Assembly (NCBI RefSeq): GCF_029227915.1
Contig: NC_079875.1
Coordinates: 23,863,001-23,927,000 of the forward strand
Direction: 5' to 3'
DNA: 64,000 nucleotides
DNA from: Hydractinia symbiolongicarpus
Lineage: Eukaryota; Cnidaria; Hydrozoa; Anthoathecata; Hydractiniidae
Made by a program: the position numbers and the translations under genes. The notes beneath the pieces are model-generated. The model was not told the origin of the DNA. It saw only the letters and a list, made by a program, of their open reading frames with translations, and searched no databases. Numbering within the stretch: the stretch's first letter is position 1; every line of letters starts with the position of its first letter. Positions 37,901-50,289 of the stretch are shown here, piece after piece.

Positions 37901-40900
37901 CAATAAGAGGCACCCTTAAATTGAAGGGTTAAACGTAGTGTTTCCACAACATTTTGAAAATCCTGACTTAGCACAGCAATTCCTTTTAAACTAACATTTG
38001 AGAAAAACAATTTCAACAAAACACACCTTGATAATGTGGACTGAAGAATACGATTGGTTGATGCAAATTCGAATTTGCAGAATGATTGTGGTAGAAGCAC
38101 TTCAGCATTTTTCTGTATCAATACAGGAGGATTTGTAATGACAGGGGATGAACTTCCAAAGAATGGATACGTGTATCTAAATGAGATATATAGAAAGAAG
38201 TTTCATGATGATGAAAGTGATGATGCTAGAGGGCGGATTTTACTGATCTAAATAATCATTTTGATTAGTTTAGAATCATTTGGTCGAATTTTTATATTGT
38301 TATATATAGTCATTATGGGTGTTTAAGACCGGATAAATTTATAATTTTAAATTTTAAGAATAAACAGTATCATCACTGTTAAAATTTCTTCCATTCAAGC
38401 ACAATGTTGATAAACAAGACTTGAATATACCGGAGTGTACCAACCTGCAAACACAGTTGATTAAGTGTGGAATGTTCCGGTTAAAAATACTTCTAATGTC
38501 AATAGAGAACAAATAATGATGCTCCTTCTCCTTTGCTGGCTTACTCAATCGCGGCTAGAATATAAACAAAACAGAACAGAGGTAAACAGACAATCTGTAT
38601 TATGACTTGAAACATATCCTTGCGTCCACTACTATGCCTATGGCTGGAGCGAGCATATTTCAAGTGCATTTTCGGTTATCTCTTCGTCGGTATAGGGGTA
38701 AATAAGGAAAAGTTAGTCAAACAGAGAAGGGAGATATAGAGGTTTTACTTTTAGCAGTATGTTGTCCTTAACCGTTTTATATAGTACTTGCCTCAATCAA
38801 TAAAAGCTTTTGTTTTCCATGTTTAACGTAAATCGCTCACTGTTTATTAATACACACTTAAATTAAGAAAAAGAAAACTACCATTGTACCTGTTCACGTT
38901 CTTTTGTGTCAGTTGGAGGTGTGGTTGATTTTGGACGGGGATTTCGATTTAATGGCGGTGACGGTAATTTTTGTGTCACAGGTTCTTTTACCGGTGTGAT
39001 GTTCTAATAAAAAATATCAGAAATAATTAAAGTACAGTAGCGAATAGTCGAGTCAAAATCATAACACAAAGAGTATTAAAATTTTCCAGGAAAGATAAAG
39101 GTAAATCAACAATTCAACAAATTTATAACAATTTATCACCTGTTTGGGAGCAACTATAGGACTCACATCTACCACAGCAGTTTGATCCTCTCTTCTTAGT
39201 ACTATAGAAACGCCAACCATTGCATCACTGAAAGAGGCCTTTGTTGACGCCAACGGAAACAAACCTTCTACTTTGCTGGGGGTCTTCACAAGATTGTTGG
39301 CGAGAAGAGGTTGAAGAGAAACGACAGCTTGCGCGAGTGTATTTTCAGAACTGCACAGATAAACCTAGCCATAGAAAAAAAACACCAGTTTTTTAATAAG
39401 TATTAAAAAGTAAACAAAGGTGATATGCTTTAATGGAAAAGACACAATTGTGTTGCATAGTCGAAATATAAAGCTAATATAAATGAAGAACAAATATTAA
39501 TCATCATATCACATATTCATTTGAGATGATATGAAAAAGTAATACGATTGTTTGCACATTTTTAAGGTTGTATAACACTATCATTTTACCTCAAGCACTT
39601 TCCTTTTTCTTAAGTATGCTGCAAGCCTCTGTCCTGTTGTGTATATGCGCACAGAAGCTCGTTCTGTCGCCATTGCAGGATGCATCAAGTCGTGGAAAGT
39701 TTCGTTCGTCACATCATTATCAAAGAGCGAATAATAAAAATAAAACCCATCCTCAGAACTGATTCTGGCGTCTGATGGTATGACCTAAAAAACAAGATTT
39801 GAGGTTTCAGAAATAACTTGAAATACCTCTATCATATGTTAGAGAAACAACAGGAACAGTCACTATTACATCAAGAAGGTAAATTTCATTTAGTGATTTC
39901 AAGACGGGTATAAGTGAAAAACTTGACTGATGCAACATGGTTATATGCGTATACTTTCAATAATTATATATAGTCGTTTTAATTCAGTCTTAATGGGAAA
40001 TTTGTCAAAATTTCCAACTACACTGTTTAACTGTTTTAGAAACTTTCATGACTCACCTGTATCAAATTTTTTGCTCCACCAATAGAAACAGACATAACAA
40101 AAATTTCACAATCAGAACTTTCAGGACCTATCAAATAATAGCCTTGGTCATTGTCCAAAACCACATCAATATTATTGTTTTCGTCCAGTTTTGGGACCTG
40201 ATTCTTATTCTTTTTCACAGGTATTCCCTTATCTAAAAATTAAATGAAATAATTATTATATAATGATATCATATTCTAAGTGAATAAATTTGATCTTCAA
40301 CAGGAGTGATGTGCCTGACTTTATTTAAAAAAGCCACTTTTAACTTTAAGGCTATTATATAGGTTTTATAGTTGTTTCTTAGGTCCAGGGAAGGGGATAT
40401 CACCTAACAGGAAATGATATAAAATTAACCATGCACATAGCCCTTGATAAAAAAATTGAAAATTCATTTTGTCATTATTTTTAATTCATTAATTTTTAGC
40501 TAATATATAAGTTAGAACATATTATATAACTTTGCAGGTTGTTTGACGATAAAACTGTGAATAAAAACAATAAAAGTCACATCAGATACGCAAATACCAT
40601 GTTATGTACATAAGATATAATTACAGAATCAAAATTGAAAATTTAATTTTTCGGTACAATCTAACTTCCAGAATAAATTTTTTAGCCAAATATTAACAAC
40701 AGAAAAAGGCATCAAAATTTAACACTTACTCTACTTCAAAAATTATAACAAAAAGATTTGGCAAAAGAAATTTCGAGGGGTTAAAAAGGTAAATAAATAT
40801 AGTGGCTATAGTTCTATTGAAATTACATATTAGACACTGAGTCAAAATTTTATATTACTCCTTAACTTAATTTTGTTACAGTCTAGATTTTTTTTAAAAT

Positions 40901-43109
40901 ATTAAACATGAGTGTATATAAGATGTCTAAATAAGAACTTGATTCTCGTCTTTAAAAACAAGTGACATTGAAATATTAAGAACTCACCTTTATTCTCCTC
41001 TTCGATTCTAATTTGATCAGCTTCCACAGATAAGATAATCTTGATTTCTGGTTTCAAATGTTGATATTTGGAGCTCAACAAAGAAACCCATGAAGCCTTC
41101 TAAAGATAAAGGAGACAGTCATGCTTTTTTCCAAAACTAAGCCTAAATTCAAATGAACCCATTGGAAAATCCAGGGAAGGCCACTACCCACAGCTAACGG
41201 TCTCTGTTATGATTAAATTAAGGGGTCTGTTTTTATAAATTCGAAATAAATACAAAAATGCACAATCTTAAGTTGCTGTTGATATGCCCATTCACAAATG
41301 AGCAGATGTTTGTATGAATAGGGTTAAAACAGATTGGAAAATCGCCCATCTTGAGAAAGACTCAACATGCTGTTGCGGATGGGAGGGAAGGGATACAGCT
41401 TAAATGACTTCAATACAGATCCCTATATCGACCAGTTGTTTAATGGAAAAGTCCAGTGTTTAGCTGCTGGTGCACATTGATTTTCACAAAAATGCAAAAA
41501 GGTTGCTAAAGCAAAAAGTATTGAGATTTGACTGTGATAACACTATCAGACTTGGAATCAGAAAAGGAGAACAAGGATTAATTTGGTACTAATTTTTTTA
41601 TATTGTTTTCTCTTTAAATTCTCTTTAAAAATTTTGACAAAAATATGACTTTTTCTTAGGTCTAATCCCATATGTTTTCAATGAAATTATTTTTTCAATT
41701 CTATTCAATGTTACATTTAATTTTTAGAAATATTGATCTGAAAATTTCACACATGACTTATTTAGTATTTCTTTATTGCAAATAAATTAACATATACCAA
41801 CCTTAGCACCATTTTGTTGGGCTGTTCTTAAATCCAATATAAAATACCCAAGACTTTCTTTTTTTGTTGACGTCATCTCTACAGCATATACCTAAATAAT
41901 ATATTTTGCAACATGCAAAATTTTTAATCAGGAATCAAAAAATAAACAACACAATTTTTTTAAAATTTACTTTTCCTTTGTTTGTGTCAAAATGTTTACA
42001 AAATATCTTGCAGGTTGGCGATTTTATTTATTGACTGACTTCTTTTTTAATCTTCAGGGTTGCCACTCAAATTTGGGAAGGCATTTTAATAGAACTTTCC
42101 CTTTTTTGAGAAGTATTTTCATAAAAATTTCATAAAAATTTAAAAATTTGAGGACCTTATCTTCTGAATAAATTGAGAAGATTTTAAAGGTGTTGCAGTG
42201 AGTAAAATTATTGTTGTACAAATGCAGCATTTCTATGCATTTTGAAAATAAAAACGTATATGACAAGTTGTAAAACTGAAATGAAGCATTTAAAGAAAAA
42301 AAGTTGGTAAAAAATCTATTTTTAGAAGAGATTAAAGGGGTTTTGTGGATTGACACCAAAACCGTTAAAAATTAATGCTAACAAAAGCAGAAAACAGGTA
42401 AACAACCTTACCTGAACTTTAATTGGTGTTCTTTGTAAACGATGTTGATGCAAAGACTTTTTATTCATCTCCCATGCAAGTTCAGTGTTAAAATGTGGTT
42501 TGTCAATATGTTTGACAACATCAGTAGTTAGAACCTCACCATTGAAGTTGGCTTCAATTATCAACTGATGATGAGGTCTTTTAGGAAATCTTCTACCTGT
42601 AATACAAGAAATAAACAAAATGTTTCTGAGTGTTAAAGAACTATCAAAATACCAGCTTTTAAGTAATAAGAACATATATATATATATACTTTTTTTATAT
42701 TGTATTATCTAGTCTAGATGATCTAGTACTAAAACACAATGAACATTGAGTGCAAGAAAAAGAAGGAATCTTGTGCAAAGACTGTATCAGCCACTAAAAT
42801 TCATGCTTGCACATGCATCTAACAAACCTATTGCCCATATGATAAGAAGTCCATAAAATTTTAAAAACATATTTGTAATATTTGTTTGTTGTTTGTTATT
42901 TTTTTTAAAAAAAAAATTATGTCATAAAAGGTTTATGTAATAAATTATGGTTTTTGAGAAATTGCTGACATGAATCTAACCTCTTCCGGGCATCAATTTT
43001 TCTAAACATTAAGGGACTTCTGTATAATGATTTTTTGTCAACAGGTTACAAAAAATATTCTACACATACCTTCCGATATACCAAGGACTAACAGAATGTG
43101 ATCAGCCAT
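31964..43109 (-). CDS. CEP120: centrosomal protein of 120 kDa, 19 exons
   Basis: Daughter-centriole protein required for centriole elongation and ciliogenesis; its C-terminal coiled coil binds partners such as CPAP and SPICE1. Exons (minus, high-low): 43109-43070, 42596-42412, 41891-41802, 41099-40988, 40232-40057, 39784-39590, 39364-39140, 39003-38890, 38554-38445, 38176-38027, 37914-37809, 37729-37674, 36502-36412, 35785-35645, 35571-35443, 34299-33961, 33272-33081, 32791-32736, 32180-31964. All are GT-AG, phases fit, and they total 2724 nt (907 residues; human 986). C2A spans residues 1-135 ([18 protein letters not shown], then [20 protein letters not shown]). A second C2 region spans about 150-340 ([15 protein letters not shown]). 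C2C spans 390-545 ([35 protein letters not shown]). The coiled coil spans about 575-905, ending [15 protein letters not shown]. The segment between the C2 domains is shorter than in human. Intron 12 is a minisatellite. Confidence 0.95.
32470..32503. repeat. A-tract in CEP120 intron 18
   Basis: A run of more than 20 adenines on the plus strand within the intron. Nothing else notable. Confidence 0.7.
36830..37680 (-). repeat. 32-bp minisatellite filling CEP120 intron 12
   Basis: About 25 copies of a roughly 32-bp unit. In the sense of the gene each reads AAAAGTAAGTGAACAAATGA then AGAGCTTCATTT. The first copy begins exactly at the donor of exon 12 (CAAAA|GTAAGTAAAC), and most copies repeat that donor. 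Each unit also carries an 8-bp foldback, AAATGAAG / CTTCATTT, around two bases. Copies nearest the exon are more diverged (GTAGGT or GTAAAGT variants) than central ones. Confidence 0.92.
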
Positions 43110-45640
43110 CTTTTCTTTATGTAGATTAATCAGTTTACCTTTACTAAAAAAACATAATTGTATTGACTAAATATAAGTGCCTCTGCACAATTAGAGCACC
43201 TCTTAAATAAAACCCCTTTAATTGTTATAATTGCACCAGTAACCCCCTTCAAAGGCAAATTTGTTACTTCATGTAAACAAATACGGAATAGTGATGCAAG
43301 AAATATGTAAGACACTGTGTATATTTCCACGGGCTACTGATAAATTATTTAATAAAAGCAACGGGCTGATCCAGAAAGTTACTTTTGGTGATCGCCCTTG
43401 CAGGTAGTGCAGCAGACAAATTTTTTTTCCGAGACTTTGTGGGGATCTCTAGATTGGCTAACATAGCCTTACCTGAAAATTAGAAACCCAAAATGTCTAA
43501 AAAACCATCATGCTTCCCAGTCAAAATACAAAATGTATAAACAATGGCCACCAACCACCAACATTCATGGATGAACAAATACAGATCGTGGAAAAATTCG
43601 AAAATTATGCAATTGAAAGATTTCACTTTACAGACACTTTTTTTCTCACCAAAAACAGTGCTGTGATTTTTTAAAACTCTTAATTAAGGATTTTGCTTGC
43701 TGTTAACTTGGTTCAATTTATTTATTTTTTTGAAAAAAATTGTCTTTACATGTTGTTCCGGTTCTGTGAAATAAACAGGCTACATTGTAATGGCATCTAT
43801 GTAGATGGTATTGTTGTTTTGATCACGTGTGTCTGTTGTATTTCTGATAACAATAATTTCAAGTTTTAAAGTATTGTGAGTATATACAAAAATAGGGCAA
43901 CAAAAATACATGGCTTTAGCATATGCATCGTCATTTTTTTAGTAAAAAATGTAGTTTTTATCATAAAGGATGTAGTTTTTAACATAAAAATATATCTTCT
44001 TTGTGATTGAAAACTCTAGAAATCCAGATAATAAGAAATAAAGGAATTCTCAAGCATTCAAAATTATGTGTCTCTATTTTGAGCACCCAAATTATATGTC
44101 CCCAAAATCGGTATGATGTCCAAATAACCAGTATGTAGGGTATTTTTATTTTGTAAAAGGGTTTTTAAATAAAAATGTTATAATTAATTAATTTTTTATA
44201 TTTTATAATAAAGAGCCTTCCTTAAAAGAGAATCTTCTTAAAATGAAAACCCCTCATAAAGTTTCAAATTTAAATAAACCACTTCTACAAGGCACCATTA
44301 TACTCTGTGTAAAAAGTTTTACAATAGAAAATTTCCAAATTGAGTAGTTTTCCCCAATATGGAAGTAATTGTCTATCTTGGCTAGCAGCACAGACAGAGG
44401 TGGAGTTTATTTTGTTTGTTTCAGAACATCAGGTTATTTAGGGATTATCTCCACAACTGTTTGAAAAATAACTGTTTCATGAAACGATCTGTAAACAATT
44501 TTAAAATACGATGATACGTTCTCGAAAGTGGATATATACATATTTTAAGGTACCGTTCTGTCCTGATTTTAAACACAAATCGCTTTGACTGGCCTGTTTG
44601 ACAATAATGGAATATTATAAGTATATAATGATTATTATCACTGTTTTCGTCATAATAAGCCACCATTCAACTTTTAGTATATAACTTAATTTACGCTTTT
44701 TAGTAACACAAGTATATGCAAAGCTAGGTTTAATTTATGAGACCACTTAAAACATTATCATATAGCTACACATGAATTGAAATTCCAGGCTGTAAACATA
44801 ACTGAAACTTATACTATGTTTCTCTCCAATACCAAAACAGCAACCTTTGCACAGTGCACAGGCGCAAATAAATTTTGTTAAAAAACTCTATTTTAAGGTC
44901 GCTGGTGATTCTATAATTTTGAAAGCACACTAGAAGGAGTTCAAAAGATGTGCTTTAATATAAAGCAAGTTGTATTCCTTTTGAAGATGTGTGAAGGAAA
45001 TGTAACTATTTCACAAAAAAGTATTTCACTTTTTTTCATGGTTCATAGCAGCAAGTTTCTGACTTTTAATTCTAAAAATCTAGCACTTTGATGCGTTGAT
45101 GTCAACACATATTTGCTAAGCAAAAAATCATAAAAAAATAAACAAATATAAGATATAAAAAGAGAAATAAAAGAAGAAATAAGAAAAAGAAGCGGGGGAC
45201 ACATTTCAAAATTCCGCGGGTTTGTTTGTTTGCGAATTTCAAGTACCAACATTGAGTTTATTTGAATGATGATGGGTGAAATAAAAATACCGCCTTATTT
45301 CCAGACTCCCAAGTAGCACGCCTGTTATGTATTTGAGATGGCAGCTTTATAAATCAAGCATTCGCAAACAGACAGTTTGTAGTTGCACACATAAACGTTT
45401 TGTGAGTCACCTTCCTGAAAGTAAATCCACTTTCACCGTAGTTTTAGAATCATGCGTATTTTCAACTTTAGAATTTGACTTTGCCAAAAGTCGGCCTCTT
45501 TGAGAGGAGTGAAATTTCATTGACGATGTAACAGAATAGATGCAAAGTTATTATATTGCCGGGGAGACTACAGCTTATAATTTTACTTTACTTGAGAAAA
45601 GTCAGATGCAATAAATAATCCTATTCGCATATCTATCTCA
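43110..45640. other. upstream of CEP120, no gene recognised
   Basis: Presumed 5' UTR and promoter of CEP120 (minus) lie just above 43109. No TATA box or other motif is assignable. The rest is AT-rich without supported exons. Confidence 0.45.
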
Positions 45641-45860
45641 ACGCTCTCTAATAGGCGCAAACTTTCAACAACGCTCTTTAATAGGCGCAAACTTTCAACA
45701 ACGCTCTCTAATAGGCGCAAACTTTCAACAACGCTCTCTAATAAGCGCAAACTTTCAACAACGCTCTCTAATAGGCGCAAACTTTCAACAACGCTCTCTA
45801 ATAGGCGCAAACTTTCAACAACGCTCTCTAATAGGCGCAAACTTTCAACAACGCTCTCAA
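45641..45860. repeat. 30-bp minisatellite, about seven copies
   Basis: Unit ACGCTCTCTAATAGGCGCAA then ACTTTCAACA, near-identical in every copy; single-base variants (TCTTTA, AATAAGC) mark two copies. Because 30 is divisible by three, all frames stay open over several copies, which mimics a protein repeat. Confidence 0.93.
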
Positions 45861-46321
45861 CCAAATCACGCCACCTGTATTTTTATACCGTAAAACTTGA
45901 CGGAAAACAAAACTTACGCAACCTGGTCCAAAGGACCCCTTTTCCCTTTTTTTATATTTGGGACGGCGCTGTCCAACTCGCGTTTATTCCAGCCTGGGCC
46001 GCCCCTGTGTATAGCAAACTTCAACCTCGCCCCATAAAAAGGAAAATAAATCACCGACAATCTAACGACAAGCATAAAAAAAACAAAAAAAATCGTCGCA
46101 GCGTGGTTCATATTGAATTTTTGTTACGAAAAATTTGCAAATGGAGCTTATTTCACAAGAAAAAGTCTGTCCAAAAATAGTGATTTTTAACTGCATAGGG
46201 AGTTGAAACAACAGGAAAACATCAAATTTCACATGTGGATAAAAATTTATCTTGACATAAATTACAATCTTTTAAAAGCACAAAATATACAAATTATCAC
46301 GCATAACTAATTAATGTCAAC

Positions 46322-46361
46322 TTAGCGATCTTTTCTTCGGTTGGTAAACATGGAGTCAGGT
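46322..46361 (-). other. possible last exon of an unidentified minus-strand gene
   Basis: On the minus strand a strong pyrimidine tract and TAG (TTTCTTTTCTTTTCTAG) precede an open stretch ending PDSMFTNRRKDR and a stop. The size is too small for a family call and no upstream exon was found. It could be chance. Confidence 0.15.
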
Positions 46362-47189
46362 CTAGAAAAGAAAAGAAAAAATTTAGCAAACATAAGAGAG
46401 TTGACAATGAGAGACAAATAATTTTAGTTTTAAACAGAAATTCGAATTATATTGTATTATATTATATTTCCAAAAAAATAAACGCGCTCGTTGGTAACAT
46501 ACATAACATACATAGTCAATGGTGGCTCTCACAAATAAACTCTTATATCAGTTAAGAAAATATGACAGAGTAGTGCGACATATTCAGAATTATCAGGGCC
46601 CGTACTGATAATTGGGAAAAGGAGCTTAACTTTCGCTATGATGCCAAAAAAATTTGCGTTTTAGCGTTTTTTTTTTTTGTTAAGAAATATCGTATATTTT
46701 GTGAACCGCAAAATTCAAAGTTTTTTCACAATTAAAACAATCCCCATGTGGAAGCTAGTTATGTCAATGAAAACGTATAAGAAGAAAGCTGCGAAAAAAC
46801 GGTGGATTTTTTTGTTGCTTCAATAGTCTCTCTAATTAGCGAACACTATTGGTCCCAAAGATCTGCCCTTAATTAGAGGTGCCCGCTTTTTTTGGAAAGT
46901 TAACTATTTTTGAGCTAATTTTCGTTGTTGAGTAGAAAAATTGATGTGTTTTAGGGTTTTTTGGGAAAATTGGATTATGTCAACACAATGCAGCAAAAAC
47001 CGACAAATAAGATAATGCTGTGAAAATAATAAAGATGTATTTTCTTAAAATGCAAAAAAAGAATAACTCATCACGGCGATTTCAGACGCCCTTGAAGCTT
47101 TGTTGACATCGCATACCAAGAAAGCTATAGGAGATAACACACCCGAAAAATCTCTACTTTAATTGTTAACATCAGAAGAAGTGAGACAC

Positions 47190-47380
47190 CAAAGCAACTA
47201 AATTGCTCACACACATATTATCAAGACTGTTCGAGATGGTTTTCTGGTGTTTAAAAAACACAGAAGTGACAAACTAATAAGTCAAGAATTGTCACTCATG
47301 TCATTAACTGACCACGCAAGAAAAAAAATATCTCGTCACGGCGCTTCCAAACGCCTTGAAAAGCTTTGTTGACATCGCAT
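47190..47380 (+). repeat. dispersed 190-bp repeat, copy 1, with partial local copies
   Basis: CAAAGCAACTAAATTG to TTGTTGACATCGCAT, nearly the same as 62836-63021. Parts recur locally: the block around TCACGGCG...ACATCGCAT at 47068-47111, and the block ACACATATTATCAAGACTGT at 47424, giving a rough 215- to 265-bp tandem order. There is no open frame. A GGCG/CGCC stem is conserved in all three copies of the first block. Confidence 0.75.
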
Positions 47381-47796
47381 AGTAGGGAAAAACATGAGTA
47401 GAGTTGACAAACCGAAGCACACATATTATCAAGACTGTTTACGATGGTTTTCTGGCGTTTAAAGAAGATAGAGTTGACTACAACTCCAAAGAGATTTTAC
47501 CTTTTAAGAAATTAACCTAATGGTAATGAGAGCCAACACATTAAGAGAGAATAGTATAAGAACTGTTAAGTAATTAGGGAAGACGATGTTTACAATGTGG
47601 ACAATACAATAGTATAGCGCATGCGTAAATGCAGCGTCAGAAAAGTTGATTTCTTACAAAGAACTCAAGGAACAAGCGTTGCTAAATGCTTCCAGATTTT
47701 TTAATTCTGTAATTTTAAAAAGCTGGAGGTATTTTATAAATAAAACCGAAGCACGATCCGACGTAATAAATCACGTCTTATGACCGTCTCAGTTGC

Positions 47797-47986
47797 GTAC
47801 CGTATTCCCTCTATTTGACGCCCTGGACTTTTAATTAATTTTCGAGATTTTAGGGTGGGCGTTAATTGGAGAGGGGCGTTAAATAGAGAGGGGGCGTTTC
47901 ATACCATTTTTGATGTTTTAGAGTGGGCGTTTATTGGAGAGGGGCGTTAAATATAGAGTGCGCGTTAAATAGAGAGAATATGGTAA
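47797..47986. mobile_element. 190-bp MITE with inverted ends
   Basis: CCGTATTCCCTCTATTTGAC at the left and, inverted, CCATATTCTCTCTATTTAAC at the right. Subterminal GGGCGTTAAATAGAGAGG blocks repeat internally in both orientations. No coding capacity. Confidence 0.65.
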
Positions 47987-48203
47987 GTAAGTATTAGCTT
48001 CTAAACATGCATTTGTTTTCATTTTACCACCTCTACTACCTGCTTAGATTATACCGAAATGGCATAAAAGTCGATGATCAGTCCACAGATGTAGAGGTTG
48101 TATATTTGTAGCGACAAATCGTCTACCAATATAATTCTTTATGCAAACAATATAACTTAATTCCAAGGGAGATTTGCATAAATGAGGGAGGAGAGAGTGA
48201 ACC

Positions 48204-49150
48204 ATGATATATTTTAGTACCATACACAATCAATATAGATATTTTGCAAAACATTTGACAGCTCCTGGGTTTTCGAAAGAGAGTGATACTAAAATGGATA
48301 CCAAAGACCGCCTCACCTACTACCCAGTGAAGATAAAAGAAACGAAGGTATTTGGCCAATCGATTGAACGAAATACCCGAAACACCGATTGGACCAAAGA
48401 CTTGTTTCTAAATACGTGGAGTGAAAAAAGACCGGAAAAGAATTGGCCTGGGACAACCCTGCAGAGGAGTGAGTTTATTTCAAACTAAAAACGTAAATCG
48501 GAGTTTAACATACATAGCCAATCCTTCTATAATGTAGTTAAGTCATGTTTTACATTACGATTATTATTTAGAAATATCGACAGGGCTATTGGCATTGATT
48601 CCAAATAAGTGCTAACAGTTTCGAGATCGATGTACCCTCTTCTCAATGCACTACGCCAACAACAACGGCCACGGATTTTACCAGCGAACCATCAACTTCC
48701 CAGAACACACCAAGCACCAATATCTATGAATTTACGTGCGAAAGAATAACGCAAGAAGAACTTTTGAAAGAACAAGAAAGAAAAAAAACAGGCGAAGGAA
48801 GAAAAAGAGACGCGGAAAGCGGAAAGGATGGAAAAGGGAAACAATTTAAACGAAAAGAAAAACAATCTAACCAAAAAGAGGCAAGCGAAAAAGGAGGAAA
48901 GTGGAGAGGGAGAGAGTGAAGAAGAAGAAGAAGTGGAAGAGAGCAAAACATGTACCGAAAGCTCAGATGAATTGTGTACTGACGAAAACGAGAGTGATGT
49001 CACATAAGCGACGTGCTCCTTGAAACCACCCACTACTAAAAAAGAGCTGATTGGCAAATATTTCGCTTCCATATGTCCAACTAATTCCCAATCTTTATGT
49101 TGGAAAACTGACAAGACGATTCTTGCCAAACGATTAAGTTGGGTACCCAT
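48204..49150 (+). pseudogene. transposon-protein relic, N-terminal and C-terminal pieces
   Basis: An open stretch, TKDRLTYYPVKIKETKVFGQ and onward to LNTWSEKRPEKNWPG (48297-48466), is followed by a frame rich in Lys/Glu (ITQEELLKEQERKK, about 48750-49000) that ends in an acidic tail before a stop. A short piece with KKELIGKYFASI follows at about 49040, resembling the end domain of transposon-encoded proteins. Frames shift between parts. Function not recognised; mobile origin is an inference from the neighbouring DDE relic. Confidence 0.35.
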
Positions 49151-50289
49151 GTGCGTTAGAGATTGATTGTCTCCAACAAAAGTATGGCGTAACAGACTGT
49201 ATATTTAAGGAATATGACATCGCAGGGGCAGATGTAGAGGTTTTCTCTGATCCATGACATCGTTTGTGGTCCCCTGAAATGTAGCTTTTTGGGTTCGAAG
49301 AAATGGAATTTTCCCCAATATAAAGAATTTCGTCAACTTTTTGAAAATATTAAGAATGACGATAGAAAAGCGAGTCACAAAAATTACCTTTGCAATGTAT
49401 TTTACACTAAAGAAAAAGAATAAATTTGGATTAAAATTGTATTTGTTTGACATGCGTAACAATTAATATCTACTTCGTAAACCAGATGTTTATAGATTGC
49501 GCACAACAATTTTTTTTATTACGCACTTGCGCGGCGAATAAAAATAATGCATAATGATTGAAGATTTTTCGATCTAATTATTACGCACTCAAAAACCTGT
49601 GATATTGACCGTTGTCGCTTAAAAGGTTAGGATTTAACATTTTCTGGTGTAAAAAATAAAGTTGGTTAGTACAAACGCAGCAATTCAGCATTTATCGTGC
49701 GCCGAGGTTAAAAGGAAAATTTGCTGAGATGCGTAATAATTACATCATCTGACTATAATTTGTCATTTTTATTTTTCAAAAATATTTTCCTCAGGATTGT
49801 CTGCAGAAAATCTAAAAACTCTCACAACTTTAGAATGGTTGAGAATGAATTAAGTACATATTTTTTTTTATAAGCAACTCCACCTTTTGATTCAGGGCTG
49901 GGGTTTCTATGGCATTTTAGAAATTCAGGACTAAAGTTGCTTAGTAAGCTGCTAAGAAAAAGATCGGAAAAAGAAAGGAAGCACGCAGTCACGCAGACAC
50001 ACGTTTATGGACACGCAAGGGTTGGCTTCTCATTTAAACTTTAAACATGAGAAATATTCCACTACCGCCACAACTTCTTCAAATGCCACCAAATCCCTGT
50101 CGAATGATAACACAGCCCTGTCGTATGTCAAAAGTCCACATCAAATGCCGCCACAGCCCTGTCGAATGACAACGAGTTCCCATCGAATGATACCATAGCA
50201 CCGTTGAATGACATCAAATCTCCGTCCAACGATACCACAGCCCTGTCGAATGATATTCAAGGACCGTTACACCAAAAGCAGCATGCTAT

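Noticed and set aside
38354-38548. Considered as a dispersed repeat because it recurs at 16239
   Set aside because: It is the true CEP120 exon 9 with its intron. The exon is required by phase and matches the conserved C2 domain, so the other copy is the derived one.
45583-45864. Open frame of repeated VESLRLLES units, looking like a repeat protein
   Set aside because: It is only the 30-bp minisatellite read in frame; a period divisible by three keeps frames open. There is no start context or other exon.
48692-49150. Serine/phenylalanine-rich minus-strand frames
   Set aside because: They are the complement of the Lys/Glu-rich transposon-protein relic on the plus strand.
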